DNA from: Strigamia acuminata
Lineage: Eukaryota > Arthropoda > Chilopoda > Geophilomorpha > Linotaeniidae
Length of the DNA stretch: 64,000 bases
NCBI GenBank assembly: GCA_949358305.1
Contig: OX442324.1
Location: 3,292,001 to 3,356,000, forward strand
Reading direction: 5' to 3'
Under the pieces are notes generated by a model. That model was not told where the DNA came from, did not search any database, and worked only from the letters and a program-made list of their open reading frames with translations. Below are positions 26,540-39,308 of this stretch, in pieces; the first letter of the stretch is position 1, and each line of letters begins with the position of its first letter. A program made the translations under genes and the position numbers.

Positions 26540-28351
26540 CTAAGGCATCAAGTGCGGGAACTTCAGCTGCAATGGGGGGGCAGATGCGCGACTACGAAAT
26601 ATGGGGAAAGCTTCACTTCCGTTGTCTGAAAAGAGGGTTTTATATCATCCGATATTAAAATAATGAATTGGGAACAACAAATTCGATTTAATCCCAAACA
26701 AATTTGAGATAAAAATTATTAATTTTTTTTAATTAATTTATTTCTTTAAATAAAAATTTATTAATATTTATTATCACCTTGCGTCATTTGCTTCTCGGCG
26801 TATTCTTTCGCAAGTAGTTTGTTGTTCAAGTAGCCTTGCATCTGCTTATTGAGCAGGCTGTTTAATTCCAATAAATCATCGTGTTTTTTCATAATAAGCA
26901 TGGGCTGGTCTTCGCCATCAGCTAAACTTGGCAACTTTCCATTCGTCATGAAAGATTCATTTACCTAACGCATAAAAAAAGAGGCACAATTGAAAATAAG
27001 AAGCAAACAGCTGCCAAGTATCGAATAAGGCACCACCTGCATCAATTTTTTCACTACATCTCTTCCCAAGATGTGATCAAACACAGCTTGTAGAAAAGAC
27101 TCGTTATTTATCGTCAACTTCAATTTGTCACGATTCCAAACCATTATCCTTGATTCCTCCAATGCGGTAATAGTAACCTTTAATTCAACAACGTAAAAAA
27201 ATTCTTAAAAAAAAAAATTTTAAAATTTTTTTAAAAATTTCTTTAAAAAAAATTGAAAATACTTGAAAAAATTCATCCGTCGAAACGCCGAACCATTCGG
27301 GTGAATCGAGAAACTGGTGCGCACCAACAATATGTAAAGGTTTGCTACACTGAGACACAACAAGCCTGTATGCAAAGAAAATAAACCAAAGATGAAAAAA
27401 CAAAATAAAAAATAAAAATCACCTGAAAAAGAAGGAAAAAAATTTATTTTCTATTTAAATTGTACATAAAAATAAAAATAAAAATGAATAAAAAAGAATT
27501 AATTATGACTGCAATGCTTTTGAGTTTTTAGGCTTAAAAACGTAAAACCCTATTTGCAGTTTTAATAGGCTTATAAAGCGTTTTTATATGATTTATTTTT
27601 AACAACCCCTATTTGGGTTATGACTCCAACTGTTTCACAGCTCCAGCACCATATGTGGCAAGAACTAAAAGCCATTCTGCTAGGTCAAACAACTTGCACA
27701 TTAAAAAAAATATATATTTTTATTATTTTTTCTATTTCCGAGCTGCCCCAGCGGTTCAACTCACCTGCCTGACAACACCAATGACAACTTATCGACTCGA
27801 GTTTGTTTTTCAATGGCGTACATTTCGCATTGTCTTAACGTTCGAATTTCCTTGATGCATCCTAAAATCTTCTTGAACTGCTGCCTGCTGACTTTCAAGG
27901 GGACAAACAGTTCGCGATGCAGATTTTCAATCTCCTTGTTGAACTTGACCGGTCGCAAATAGAATAAAAGAATACAAAAGTGAATGAAATTGATCACAAC
28001 GAATAAGGAATTCCATATGAGCGTGTCCAGTGCACAAATTATGGCGTAGCCCCACAGAGAGAAGAAAAAACAACCGATCATTAAGGTGCTTCGGAGGTAG
28101 AGAATTCCGTAGATTCCATTCGGGGCCAAGTACGAGAGAAATAAAAAAGCGTTGGCGAGTTGGAAAAAAATGTGATTCGTGGGACTCCACGCATTGCAAT
28201 AAGGTGATATCGCATCGGCGACGATGATGTCATCGGTTATTGATATTGCACTGGTGTTAGCGCTTGCATTGTGCACAGTGGGCAGTAGAGTAGACAACAC
28301 GGAGCTTATTAAACTCGTCTCTTCATCCGTTTCCATGGAAACGTTATCCAT
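26540..28351 (-). CDS. POPDC: Popeye domain-containing protein (POPDC/BVES family), isoform with proximal last exon
   Basis: Exons 28351-27765, 27365-27263, 27177-27037, 26964-26778 and 26625-26540 give 367 residues. The N-terminus is extracellular with N-glycosylation sequons (NAS, NTS). Three membrane helices follow (IFFQLANAFLFLSYL, LRSTLMIGCFFFSLWGY, LIWNSLFVVINFIHFCIL). The cytoplasmic Popeye domain carries the conserved cAMP-pocket motifs FLDSPEW and FQVTI (split across the exon 2/3 border). The family binds cAMP and acts at muscle and epithelial membranes, for example on TREK-1 channels. The C-terminus from the 26625 exon is short and proline-rich, ending LMP. A second in-frame last exon exists downstream (see 26251). 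Invertebrates generally have fewer Popeye genes than vertebrates, so I do not assign BVES versus POPDC2/3. Confidence 0.92.
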
Positions 28352-28938
28352 TACAAGTCCTCGGCTACACTCCTCGCGTCGTGATTCACCGTGGAACGAT
28401 CACCGATGAAAGAAAAATGCGGTCCATTCTCCAATATCTTGGTAATACTTCCTGATTTCCATTCAAATGCTTCATACACTTGTTCCCCTGTAAGGATACA
28501 TGCTATTGTTCTTCCAGTGATGGAGATAACGCAAACGTTCTTCTCTTTAAGTCTGAAAATGACGTCATTTAGTAAACACGACGTCTGGTGGGAGGCGAGA
28601 ACAAGTCGAGTTTAAGGTTAAGGTTAATCCGCTTCGAATGGAGTCCCGTCAAGTGGTGAAAAAAAACATTAAAAAAATGTAGTTTCTTTTTTTTTTTTCT
28701 TAGAAACTTTATTGGGAAAACATATATAAAAAAATTCCAATTACAGCATTTTGATAGTAATTATAGTATATATTTTCTTTTAATTATTAAATCTAAATGC
28801 CAATTTTAATGAGAGGCAAATTATTTTTCATCCAGATTTGCATATTGTCATTTTTTTAAACCAGAATTTCTGAAATTGTTTATCAATAAAATTGTTAATA
28901 ACCACTAAAAGAAATAAGTTTAAAAACCGTTTACTTAC
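28352..28938. other. Region between Popeye-gene start and the six-cysteine genes
   Basis: No coding exon is recognised. It presumably holds the Popeye-gene promoter. The left end of a possible 3' UTR intron of the neighbouring six-cysteine gene lies near 28938, because GTAAGT directly follows its stop codon. Confidence 0.4.
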
Positions 28939-29288
28939 CTACTGAGGTTTTTTTTTATCACCACAACACATTTTATATGTATTACAACAAAATTTGTTGT
29001 AATTTTTAGGTTGATATGAACATGACAAATAGCAAGGATTTGAACCCCTAGAAACAACAAGATTAAAATTTACAGCTCTTTTAAATGAATTGAATTGACA
29101 AGTACTTACAAACCACAACACTGTTTCACTTGCATGTTTTTGCAGCAATATTCGACCCATTCTGGGTTGTGATAATTGTACAGAATGTCACAACTTGAAG
29201 AATGTTTACTGTTAATGCAATTGGGAATCCCGTTCAAACTGGAAATTCCTAAAGCAGCAAACAAAATAATCATTCCCCACAGAGTCAT
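28939..29288 (-). CDS. Small secreted protein with two six-cysteine CC...CCG units
   Basis: Two exons, 29288-29110 and 29047-28939; 95 residues. The ATG at 29288 gives a good signal peptide (MTLWGMIILFAALGISSLNG). The mature part has two units of the form C-x(3-8)-C-x(10-14)-CC-x(5-7)-CCG (...EYCCKNMQVKQCCG and ...KFCCNTYKMCCG), the intron falling between them, so each exon carries one unit. The spacing recalls the six-cysteine N-terminal module of Shisa-like/CYYR1-type proteins, but no transmembrane helix follows, so this would be a soluble version. The stop codon (28941-28939) is followed at once by a donor-like GTAAGT. A partner or receptor cannot be inferred. A related gene lies 0.3 kb upstream on the same strand. 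Confidence 0.75.
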
Positions 29289-29579
29289 GTTGAATGCAAC
29301 TGTTCGTGTGAAAGAAAACAACTTGTCTGTATAAACAGGATAGGAGAAAATGGGTTTTCACCGAATCCGATTGGTAACCATCAAATTATACATCGCGTTG
29401 AGTCATTTCTTTACAATTGCAGGAAAAAAAATTGTATGTCACAATATATTTACATGTATATAGGAAATAAACGACTCAAAAATTATCACGAGTTTTTTTT
29501 TTTTAATCATTTATTTCAAATGGAAACTTCCAACGTTTTTAAAAAAATAAAAAGTTATACATGTTTTTCTTAAATTTAT

Positions 29580-29861
29580 CTACTCGAAAGGACTCTTTTC
29601 GTCAAAATAAGTCGCCATGTCGCTGACATAACTATAAAATACAAATAAACAAGATTTATTATTTACTTTAAACAAATATTATTTGTTTTGGCTATACCCG
29701 CAGCAAACATTAAATCGTTTACAACAAAAACGTTGTTCGGAAGAAGTGTAATCCGAGCAATACGTATCGCCCGAGCAAATTCCCCTTTTTGTACGGGACG
29801 TTGCATCGTATTGAGAAATCGCCATCAAAATCAAGATCAATGTAATAAATGTACGACCCAT
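29580..29861 (-). CDS. Small secreted protein with one six-cysteine CC...CCG unit
   Basis: Two exons, 29861-29698 and 29631-29580; 71 residues. The signal peptide is MGRTFITLILILMAIS, followed by a short basic stretch (RTKR) that looks like a dibasic processing site. One six-cysteine unit comes next (CSGDTYC...RFCCKRFNVCCG), then an acidic tail ending KSPFE. The unit matches those of the adjacent downstream gene in cysteine spacing and in intron phase after the CCG, so the pair probably arose by tandem duplication. Function is unknown. Shisa-like is only a pattern-level comparison. Confidence 0.72.
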
Positions 29862-30264
29862 CGTTTCCGCTTGAGATAAAAACAAGGGAGGAAAAAAGGA
29901 TTATTACAACACAATCTGAGAAATCGTTGTGAAATCGTATTGATTGATGAACGATTACGAATTCCTCACGCAATACTTACACGTGTTTTGTCTAAACTGT
30001 CGTAAACGAGATAAAAATGACTTATCTATTATCTATCACTCTTTCTCGAACCAACGTCTTAAATTTATGAGAAAATGGGAGTGGTTTTTAAACCTTCTCC
30101 CACAATGCAATGGGCGAAAACAAATACAATAAAGAATTTCCATGGAGATGCAAAATTAGCAGGACAATTTAGTTCGTTGTACACTTTATTTGTTAGTTAA
30201 AACGGCAAAATAATTGTACATTTCAATAAGGAAGGAAATTTTAATTATTTAATCATTTAAATCT
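29862..30264. other. Intergenic region between the six-cysteine gene and NUP43 3' end
   Basis: No coding exon is seen. It contains the presumed promoter of the six-cysteine gene and the NUP43 3' flank. Confidence 0.45.
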
Positions 30265-31784
30265 TCAAACTACATTCGGTATGGTATAAAAAGTTTCGTT
30301 ATCAGACGCACAAAGCAATGTGTTCGTCTCTATATCGATACTATTAACAGCTAAGAAACTAGTTGGAAGAAGTGAGCAAATTTCTAGTCGATGTTTGGCG
30401 GCACTGCAAGCCAACCACGGATTCGACTCTGGAACAATCGCTAGTGATTTTGCTGAAACATTTTTAAAAAAATCGTTAATATTCAATTATTAAACACCGA
30501 AATACACGTTTACTTTTCGATAACAGCGATGTGGAAGTCGCCTGATTGATTGCGGAGCAATCCCAATGCCAAACGGATCCATTTTGGGAACATGTAAACA
30601 AATGGTTTGGATTGTGCGGATGGAATTTCATTTCCAGCACTAAAAAATAAAAAACATTCATTATTATTTCTGTACAATTTTTTTCTTCTTCAAATTATTT
30701 TTGTCTATTTTCGACGAGTTTTACCTGCAGCTTCGTGTGCCGAAAGTAAATTGACGGGATATTTTTCTTGTCTGGTGTCCCAGATGCAAAGCGTGCCATC
30801 CTCACCCCCGGACGCAATTACTTGGTGTTGATGTGGATGTTGCGATAAACAGTGCAAGCCAACACACTCGCCAACACTAAAATAATTGTTATTTTTTTTT
30901 AAAAAAAGGAAAATTAAATTTACATTAATTAAAAATTATTGGATTCGATTTTTACACGACAAATTTGCGCGACGATTTCTTCCCGCTTTCCCTCAAATCC
31001 CATATCTTCAATTGCCCTCTCATATTTCCTGTGGCCACTTCAACTTGGTTTAGATATTGGACGCAATTAATAGTGCAGATGTCTCCACCATCTAAAATAA
31101 AATATAAAAATACAATTTTAATTTTTTTTTTTTTAAATTCCATGTTAATTAATTTTTGAGAAAGAATTACCCAAATTATGAATTGCATTGGGTCGATCAC
31201 AATTTAATAGAGCGATTTTTCCATCTTCTCCAACGGTTATAATATCATAGTCAAATCCATCAAGACTAGTGCAAGAGCATGGAAAATTCTCTCTACCGTT
31301 GAATTTATGAACCGCTTTCCACTCATTAACCAACTTCAACATCTAAAAAATTTATAATCGAATGTATTAAATTAAATGTTATATTCAGTTTTTCGTTATT
31401 ACGTGTCTCTGGTATTTGTACAGCAAGACCGATCCGTTCGAGGATCCCGCCACAAGTGTTTCCACGTCGAGAAACTGCAAAATTAAAGTGATCCATTCAA
31501 TAAGAGAGTTTATTTTGATTTATTTTTTTCAAAATGGGAAAAATACGAACCTTTAGTTCAGTTACGTCGCCTGGGTGTTTTACTTGGTGGATTTGTTTTG
31601 GATCCAAGTCGTCGTTTTGTTCAGACTGATCGGTTGGATAGGACCACATCGTGATAACATTCTCGGTTTCGTCCCAACTACCTGTTACTAACTGGCTTGG
31701 ACTCTTCAAGCTGTGTTTAGGAACGGGTTGCCATCGTATTTTTCGGACTTTGTGCGCTGTGAATTTGCTGATGCAAGTCGGCAT
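30265..31784 (-). CDS. NUP43: NUP43, WD40 nucleoporin of the Y (Nup107-160) complex
   Basis: Seven exons: 31784-31551, 31474-31403, 31342-31171, 31091-30956, 30876-30725, 30639-30514 and 30452-30265; 359 residues (human 380). It forms a WD40 propeller with recognisable blades (VTGSWDETENVITMWS, VTVGEDGKIALL, RGQLKIWDLRE, ASGGEDGTLCIWDTR, HLFTCSQNGSVWHWD) and the characteristic end LEICSLLP...LAVNSID. In metazoans NUP43 is a peripheral member of the Y complex of the nuclear pore scaffold and also goes to kinetochores in mitosis. The start is MPTCISKFTAHKVRKIRW; upstream in-frame codons include no ATG. It is tandem with LTN1 on the same strand. Confidence 0.95.
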
Positions 31785-32279
31785 TTTGTAACGATTCTTA
31801 CGAGCAGTTTCGTTCAAAATTGACCAATTTCGCGGCCATTTCAGTCTACCGATTTAGAGATTCGGAAAAGGTGATATGGACCCAAGTTTGTAAAATATTA
31901 ATTAAAAGTCTGAGCTAAAGTTGTTATTTTTGTTGCTTAATAGTTGGAACCTTCACATTTATTTAAAAAAACTAATGATACGTTGTGCGCAATTGCAATA
32001 AACAAACAATTCTTCTCAATTTTTCGTATTACTCCGAGTGTTTCACCTAGTAGTAAAAACTGCACCATCACTGACATCTTGCGGCATTAACTAGAAACTC
32101 AAATAATGGTCGAATATATAGTTTGAAATCAAAATGGAGACAAGAAAATCGTATTTTACAATTTATTTCTTTGTACAATCGCATGCAATTCCATTTTTTT
32201 GGTCATTTTTTTTCCACATTCGAAGTCGTTTTCTAGTTGAATTTTTCCAATTTCCGCTTAAAATAAATGCATGTATCCA
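31785..32279. other. Spacer between NUP43 start and LTN1 stop
   Basis: No exon is seen. The NUP43 promoter and the LTN1 3' UTR must share these 500 bp. Confidence 0.5.
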
Positions 32280-35200
32280 CTAAAATAAGTTCCGGCATAA
32301 AGGACATGTCGATTGGTTGCTGGTGCTGAACCATTTGTACTAAAAAAAAATAAATAAATAAAACCTCAACTCATTAAACTTCACGCAATAAAAAAACAAA
32401 AAAATTAATTACCAAACAAGCTGAATGAAACTTCTTTTTACAGGTGCGACACACAAGTCGCGGCAATTGGCAATTTGAGCCGTGTAGAACGTAGAAACAA
32501 ATATAACATTCTTCAATTCCTTCAAATTTCTTGTCAATATTTCGTTTCCACAAACTCAGTCCATCCAAAATCGATCCGTTCTACAAATTAATTACATTTA
32601 ACAATTAAATTTTCAATAATTTCAAACATTTCTTACCTGATACATGAGGAAAGTGTTCAATTGAAGCATCCAATTCCGCCATTGCGTATGCCCGACCCCG
32701 ATCCGCCTCACGCACTCGACATTAACACGACCCAAAGGATGGTTCGGTGCCAACTTGATTATTAATTCCATAGACACTTCATCAATCGTGTAAACGGCCA
32801 AAACCTCTTGGGTTTTAACACTCGCTCGGACAGACATATTTCCAAAATTCTTCCCAGAGTGTTGAACGGCGTGCAATTCTTGAGTTAAAATTATCGTGCT
32901 CACGTATTTAGACGTAATTCTAAATGATTTTAAACGTTAGTTTTCTATCCAACAAAGCAAAAACAAATAAAATTCAAGGTTTGCCAGGTTTCAAAATTTT
33001 TTTCTCCTCTAAAAATGGTTCAAACAATGACACCTGACATTAACCCTAATCTTGTCGTACCTTTCAACCAAACCAAGCATTTGTTTGTCTTGGTTATTCC
33101 ACCACTGGCGAACAAGTGCGGGGAGTTTTTTAATCGCTTCGAAATATACTTGGCACGCAACATGTTTCAATTCAGACGCCGAACATGTATCTAGAAATAT
33201 TTAAAAAAAAAAAATTAACATCAAAATAAATTTACAAAATTCAAATAAAATGATTTACCCCACAACTCCAATGGGGGTTTGACAGAAAACATTGTTTTTG
33301 GTACTGATCCTTCAGCCGAATGCCGAGAAAAATTACCCAAACTTGCATTTTCGGGTATCAAATAAAACAAATTTGCTAGGAGGTCGGGCATTAATCCCGA
33401 CGAGTGTAAAAATTCCGAATATTCAGAACGTAACTAAATAAAAATTAATAAAAATAATAAATTAATCAATCAATCACACAAGATGTCGAAAAATATCGTC
33501 GTACCTCGGACGAAACTGAACTCAGAAGCTCCAAAACCGCATCCCATGCTAACAAATAGCACATCATGTATGAAAACACTGACGAATCAGGTTGCAAGTT
33601 GATTGTCCCTTCACTCGTGCCCATTTCCGCAAAATAAGCGTTCACTATCGCCGTCATGTCGGTCAACAACGTTTTCAACGCTATTGGTAAATACCTGCAA
33701 AATAATTAAATTAAATTAGATAAATTAAATGAATAAATATTAAATATTTTGTAAAACCGACCTTGAATTCTCCGCGACGTCATCCGCAACGTCTTGGCTT
33801 TCGGCACACTTCGCGATAATCGGAATTATTCGCTTTAATATTTGATACGCCGTGAGTTGGACGGGTCGGTTCGATGACGGCAGAAGAGGCAGTAAATGAG
33901 CAAGTAACTTTTGTATATCCTCGGGAATTTCAGCGTCTTGTTCGATTTTCAGTTTTGGTAACTGGTTGTTTTCCAAACATTTCACTGGAACTCTTTCCAA
34001 AGCCAAGGTCAATGACAGAATGAGCTTGTTTTCAGTGCGAGACAATTTTGTGTTCCCTTTCATTCCTAAAATTAAAATCGAATAAAATAAATAAAAAAGA
34101 TTTTTTTTTTTAATTTTTTAAAAATAAAAAATTCACCTGAAATTGACACCAACAAACGCAGCAAAATTTGAAAAAGACCGTCACTAAAAAATTCATTCCA
34201 TTCAGTCACAAGTTCTGGATGATTTTCAACATTTTGTCCGCCATTTGTAATAAAATCACGTGTCACTCTGAAGAAATTGAAGCACTCGTATACGTAAAGC
34301 AGCGTGCTCGGTTTACTCAAAATATTTTTCTCATTATCAACGCAACTCTGTATTAAAAAATAAAATAAAATAATTAAAATAATTCACACAAAAAATTATC
34401 GAATCATTTCAATTCTTTTTTTTTTTACCTGTAACCACAAACACAGTCCACACAGAATAAAGTCCCAATGCTTCGAATCGAACGTTCGACCAAATTTGCT
34501 TACAGAAACCGACAGAAATTTGAAAATTTCGACATTCAACGCAACCGTACACCAATTAACCGGTCCAAATTCACGAGCAAACAACAACAATTCCGATTTC
34601 TCGTCTCGCCACGTCGTCAATAACTCCAGAACCAATTTGACAAACTTTTGTGCTTCGGCGTCGGCATCGACACAAAACTGCAACTGTTTGCGCGATATTG
34701 CGATCCACCGTGTCAAATCAAAAATTGTATACTCAGCGCCCGAATCCATTACCGCGGCCAAAGGATTGGACTCCAAATTCGGATAGAAGTATTTCTGCGA
34801 CATAAAAACGGAATGAAACGAAGCCGAAGTTTCATCCCGTTCGCAATCTTCGTTCCATTTGAATAATTTTAATTTCTTCGAGCACAAATTCGGAACGATT
34901 TGGGTCATTTTGTTGAAGCCCAACGACCACAAGTATCCCTCGGTTTTGCTCAAATTCTGAAGCTCCTTGATCATTCGCTGTGCTTCGTCCGATCTCAGTT
35001 CACCGACGATCGCCGGAAGTTGCGTGCAAACTGTAGTTGTGATGAAGGACGCAATTTCGTTGTAGTTTTTCTTCCTTTCGACGCTTTCGCTCAATTCACA
35101 GTATGCGACAGCGTATAAAATCTCCTTCAAGTGGTCTACCAACGGTGGCAAGGCGTTTCTCAGTGGATTTTTGTCCTTTCTCACGTATTTCTTCATCATA

Positions 35201-38200
35201 ATTTGTCCCACAAAAGAGGCCATCGCAAGAAAACTTAGATTTTCAGCTCGGGGAGACATTTCTTCCGGAATTTCTGGATTGATGAACACGAGTGCGTCTT
35301 CCAAAGCGGCATTTACCTTCCAATCGTTACCAATTTGTTGTCTTAAACGTTGCCAAGTTGAATTTGATGGAAGAAAAAGATTAAAAATTTCTACAAAAAC
35401 TTCGCCGTCTTCCGAGGAATTTTCGTTTTGACTAATACGCCGATACAAAGCCGAAAGTAACTTCCACGTCGTTTCAACCAAGTTATTCAGACTAATTAAA
35501 ATTTAAACAAAAAAAACAAATAAAAAATACATTGTTTAGAGCAACACGAGAGGCTATAGACAGCGAGCATACCATTTTTCCGTTACGTTTTTGGACAAAA
35601 TTGCATTTTGGATCACTTTTGCAGCTTGGTGAAAGAAGCCACCGGGTTTTAAACCGTCGTCTAAAGATGCAAAGCTGTCGATACCCAAAAGCCAGGTAGA
35701 TTCAACTTGACTGAGAATATTTTCTGTAATAAATAAATAAATTAAACAATTAAATAATAATTCTGGCGTTAAAAGTGTTATTTCTGCTTTGAGAAATCAA
35801 TCGTACCGGATAAACTGGATGGCGGCTGACAAGTCGTCGAAAACATTGTGACCAACAGTTCGGATGTTGACGTTATTGACCAGCATTCCTTGAAATTAAT
35901 AAACAATTTCGACGCTAAATTGCAAACAAACTGCAGCGATGGTTCCAAATGCAAACTCTCTCTCGAAAGCGCTTGTTGAAATATGTTCAAAATTTGTCCC
36001 AGGCATTTAGATGACACCAACGGTTCTGTAAAACAAAAACAAATATAATAATACATCTTTTTCTTTTCTAATTTCGATTTACCCGAATTTGCACCCGTCG
36101 AGAAAGACGACGACAAAACTCTCCAAACGACATCTTGGTTTGGCGACGTCTGAGACGTCGACACAGAACACAATTGCCGCGTCAACTCTTGCAAAGTCAA
36201 CTCAAAAGCTTCGCTTTTCAGCCATTTCATGAATGTTTTATCGTGACAAAAATATTCAGCTTTGTGTAACAATTGTTCAATAATCGCAGGATTTTGTGCC
36301 TGAAATTAAAAATCAATTAAAACTTAAAAAAATCACGAAATAATTGCGTAAAATCTCAATTTACTTGGCACAGATAATTCAGAATTTCAAATTTCGACTC
36401 GTTATCAGCACAACTGTAAGCAGCTAAAGCCAAATTGATGAAATTTTCAGGAAATTCTTTTTCACGTTTGATACAATCAACCGACAGCCACGGTAAAACG
36501 ATTTCGTGGAAAAATATTTTGCCAGCTCGTAACTCGTCAGTGGTCACTTCTTTTTCCGTCAAACGGAACAAAAACTTGGAATTCGAATAGCAGGATGTAA
36601 TCGACGCTAAAAATTTGAAATGGGGCATCGAGTTCGTCCTGCGAGCCACCCGCAACGCAAATGTACATACGTTGCACAACACAAGATAAAACGGATGCCC
36701 GTCGTCGGTCAGATACGATGGCAAAATGATTTCCAACAACGGCAACTCTTCGTATTCTTCGATCACGTCCACAAACTGCAATCGACCCTTTTTCTGCTTC
36801 GTTTTCCCGAGCAAGCACTCGAACATCTCCGCAAGTTGGCAAACGGCATGAGTTTCCTCTTCACTTTCCAAAACTTCTTTACAAGTCGCCTCAAATTGTT
36901 TTAAAACGAACAGGTGGATTCTCTTAGCGTTGTTATGCCAATGTTGTAACAAATCCATGAATAATTCGTAAAAATTCGTCGATTTTATTTTTGAAGATCT
37001 TTCCTGGAGAGACGATTGAAGCACAGGAAGTAGCTGAAAAATGATTGTTCCAAGTTTGAAAAATAATCAAAAAAAATAAAAAATTATCGACAAACCTGAT
37101 CTGCAATTAAATATTCGATTTTTATGTCTTCGTCGTCACAGTGTTTCGAAGCAATGAATTTCACGCATTCCATGTACGCTTTGATTATGGAAGAAATTTC
37201 AGACTGACTCGATTGAATTCGTGGCGCAGACAATCTAATAATTAAAATTTAAAAATAAAATGGTGTCGGTTTAATGAAGAAATTAACGAATTAATTACCC
37301 TTTTCTCATTCGTGCGAAGAATTCGCTGTAAAATTGCATCGGGTCTTGCATAACTTCTGCGGGGATTTTATTTAAAAATGGCAAAAGGTTTGGGTAAATT
37401 ACACTGGCGTTTCCGTTCCCTCCATCTTGCAAAACGGCCCATAATTTTGGTAAAACTGCTTTACGAGCATTCACATGGTTCCAACAGTTCTGCAACAAAT
37501 ATTTACATTTTTATTTAAATTAAATTTTTATAAATTATTATTATTATTATTATTATTATTGTTACGTCAAACGTGACCAGCGTATACATCGCTGCTTCCC
37601 ACACGACGGGTGACACCGCGGCGTCGGAATCGTCCAAACTGCCCAACACGAGCGGACAAAGTTTTCTCTCATTCAAAGCCGACGGAAGAACTTGACTCGT
37701 GGTCGATATTAAAGAAAACCATGCACTTCTTATCTGTTGAAAATAGAAACGAGCAAAAATGTAAAATTATTAAAACGCATATTGTTTTGTTGTTTTTATT
37801 CACCAAAGGCGATTCGTGTTTAGCGAATTTCCAAAATTTCGATTCCGAAAACATTTTTATGTAATTCTCCATCAAACTCTCGTGTTCAGATTTAGGCATC
37901 ACGGTTAAAATATGCTTCCACGCTAGGAACGAGGAAGTAATGATTCTAATGTATTTTGCTTCCATTTCTTCAACAGGTGTTGTTCTATTAAATTAAAATT
38001 AAATCAACTCGGTTTATTTTTTTGATTTTTAAGATATAAGTTACTCTGGATCGCTCAACGTTCGAGCAGTTTGATGAAACAAGTTGTCTTCAATTAACTA
38101 AAAAAAATAAAATAAATAAATAAATAAATAACATTAAAAAATGTGAAAAATGTGAAAAAAAATGTGAAAAAATGTGAAAAAAATGTAAAAATAAATGTGA

Positions 38201-39025
38201 AGAAATGTGTAAAATAGAAAAATTCCTTTTTATTTTACCCCGATAACTTCAGTCTTGCAAAAAGCAATAGCCTCGGCTTGTTTTGTCGGCGGAAAGGCGG
38301 CTTTGAATGAACTTTGTGCGGCGCTTGCAGCAGGAGCGTACGTGTCACATTGAGCAATGATCCAAGAGCCCATAATATTCCGCAAATACGGAGCCAAATT
38401 TTTCCGTGTTTGGATTACAACTTGTTCGTGCGCTTGGAATAACGCTTCACGTACTCTCCGATCGTGATCCTGGAACAAATAAACAAACAAACAAATTAAT
38501 TAATTAATTAAATAATTTTTTCTTTTCAGTTCTGCAACTAACCATAGACAATTTGTTGAAAAGCCGAGGCCAAGATGAGAGCATTGCTTTTATTTCTTCG
38601 GAAGAACGTTTTTGACACGAATCTGTAAATTCCTGAATCGCCTGAACAAACAAAATCGAATCATGTAAACTGTCAAATTTCCCCTGAAATTTTCGTTTGT
38701 ATACTTTAAGTTTCGTGGTAACATCCTTTTTCGTCATTTTTTTAATAGCAAGACGTAAATCTGCGTTTATGTTTACGTTAACGAGTTCATCGCTGCCCTG
38801 CGCCGGATCGACGACGAAACCACCAAATCCGATAAAATTCGGTAATATATTTCCACCTGTGGCCAGCTTTTCAGCTGTACGACCACTGCTGGACGGCTAT
38901 TGGAATTTGGAATATGTTGCGAGATTAGAAAACGTTAGGAAATGTATTTTTTTGATTTTTATATGTTTTTTTTTTACCCGAGCGTTCCCCTTTGTTCTGT
39001 TCGCTTGATTTCGCTTTCCTCCCAT
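32280..39025 (-). CDS. LTN1: LTN1 (Listerin), E3 ubiquitin ligase of ribosome quality control
   Basis: Twenty-two exons, from 39025-38978 and 38896-38705 through the large ones 37033-36365 and 35491-34429, to 32919-32637, 32580-32413 and 32339-32280. The total is 5142 nt, 1713 residues (human 1766). The N-terminus is diagnostic ([54 protein letters not shown]) and binds the 60S-NEMF complex. A long HEAT-like solenoid follows. The C-terminal RWD-like region (VELIIKLAP-like, [17 protein letters not shown]) leads into the RING-type end ([31 protein letters not shown]), with the last exon supplying the final zinc ligands. In the family it ubiquitinates stalled nascent chains on 60S subunits. The gene is divergent from TRMT10C with 283 bp between ATGs. 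Confidence 0.97.
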
Positions 39026-39308
39026 TTTGAGTTAATAATTTTTTTCGACTTCAATAAGTAAAGAAATAAAATTCTGAAACGATTTAAAGTGAATGGACGT
39101 CACGCTTCTGAAATAAGTTGTGACGTGCTGGCGCAATCGCCGGAACCGGATGGTCGCGTGATTCCATGCGCGAAATCGACTGCGGTGGCAAATCGACTTT
39201 TTATCGCGTTTAGCGCAATACTATTCGGCTTCCGACGGTAAATAAATAACGTGAAATTATCAAAAATCGTACTCATCTTTTATTTCGATTTTTTTAGAGA
39301 GTTTTAAA
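39026..39308. promoter_or_regulatory. Bidirectional LTN1/TRMT10C promoter
   Basis: Only 283 bp separate the two divergent start codons. The segment is CpG-richer than its surroundings (several CGCG/CCGG sites near 39120-39190). No TATA box is obvious. Confidence 0.6.

Noticed and set aside
28329-28342. Perfect palindrome GTTTCCATGGAAAC resembling an X-box
   Set aside because: It lies in coding exon 1 of the Popeye gene, has T where the X-box needs a purine, and the gene is not ciliary.
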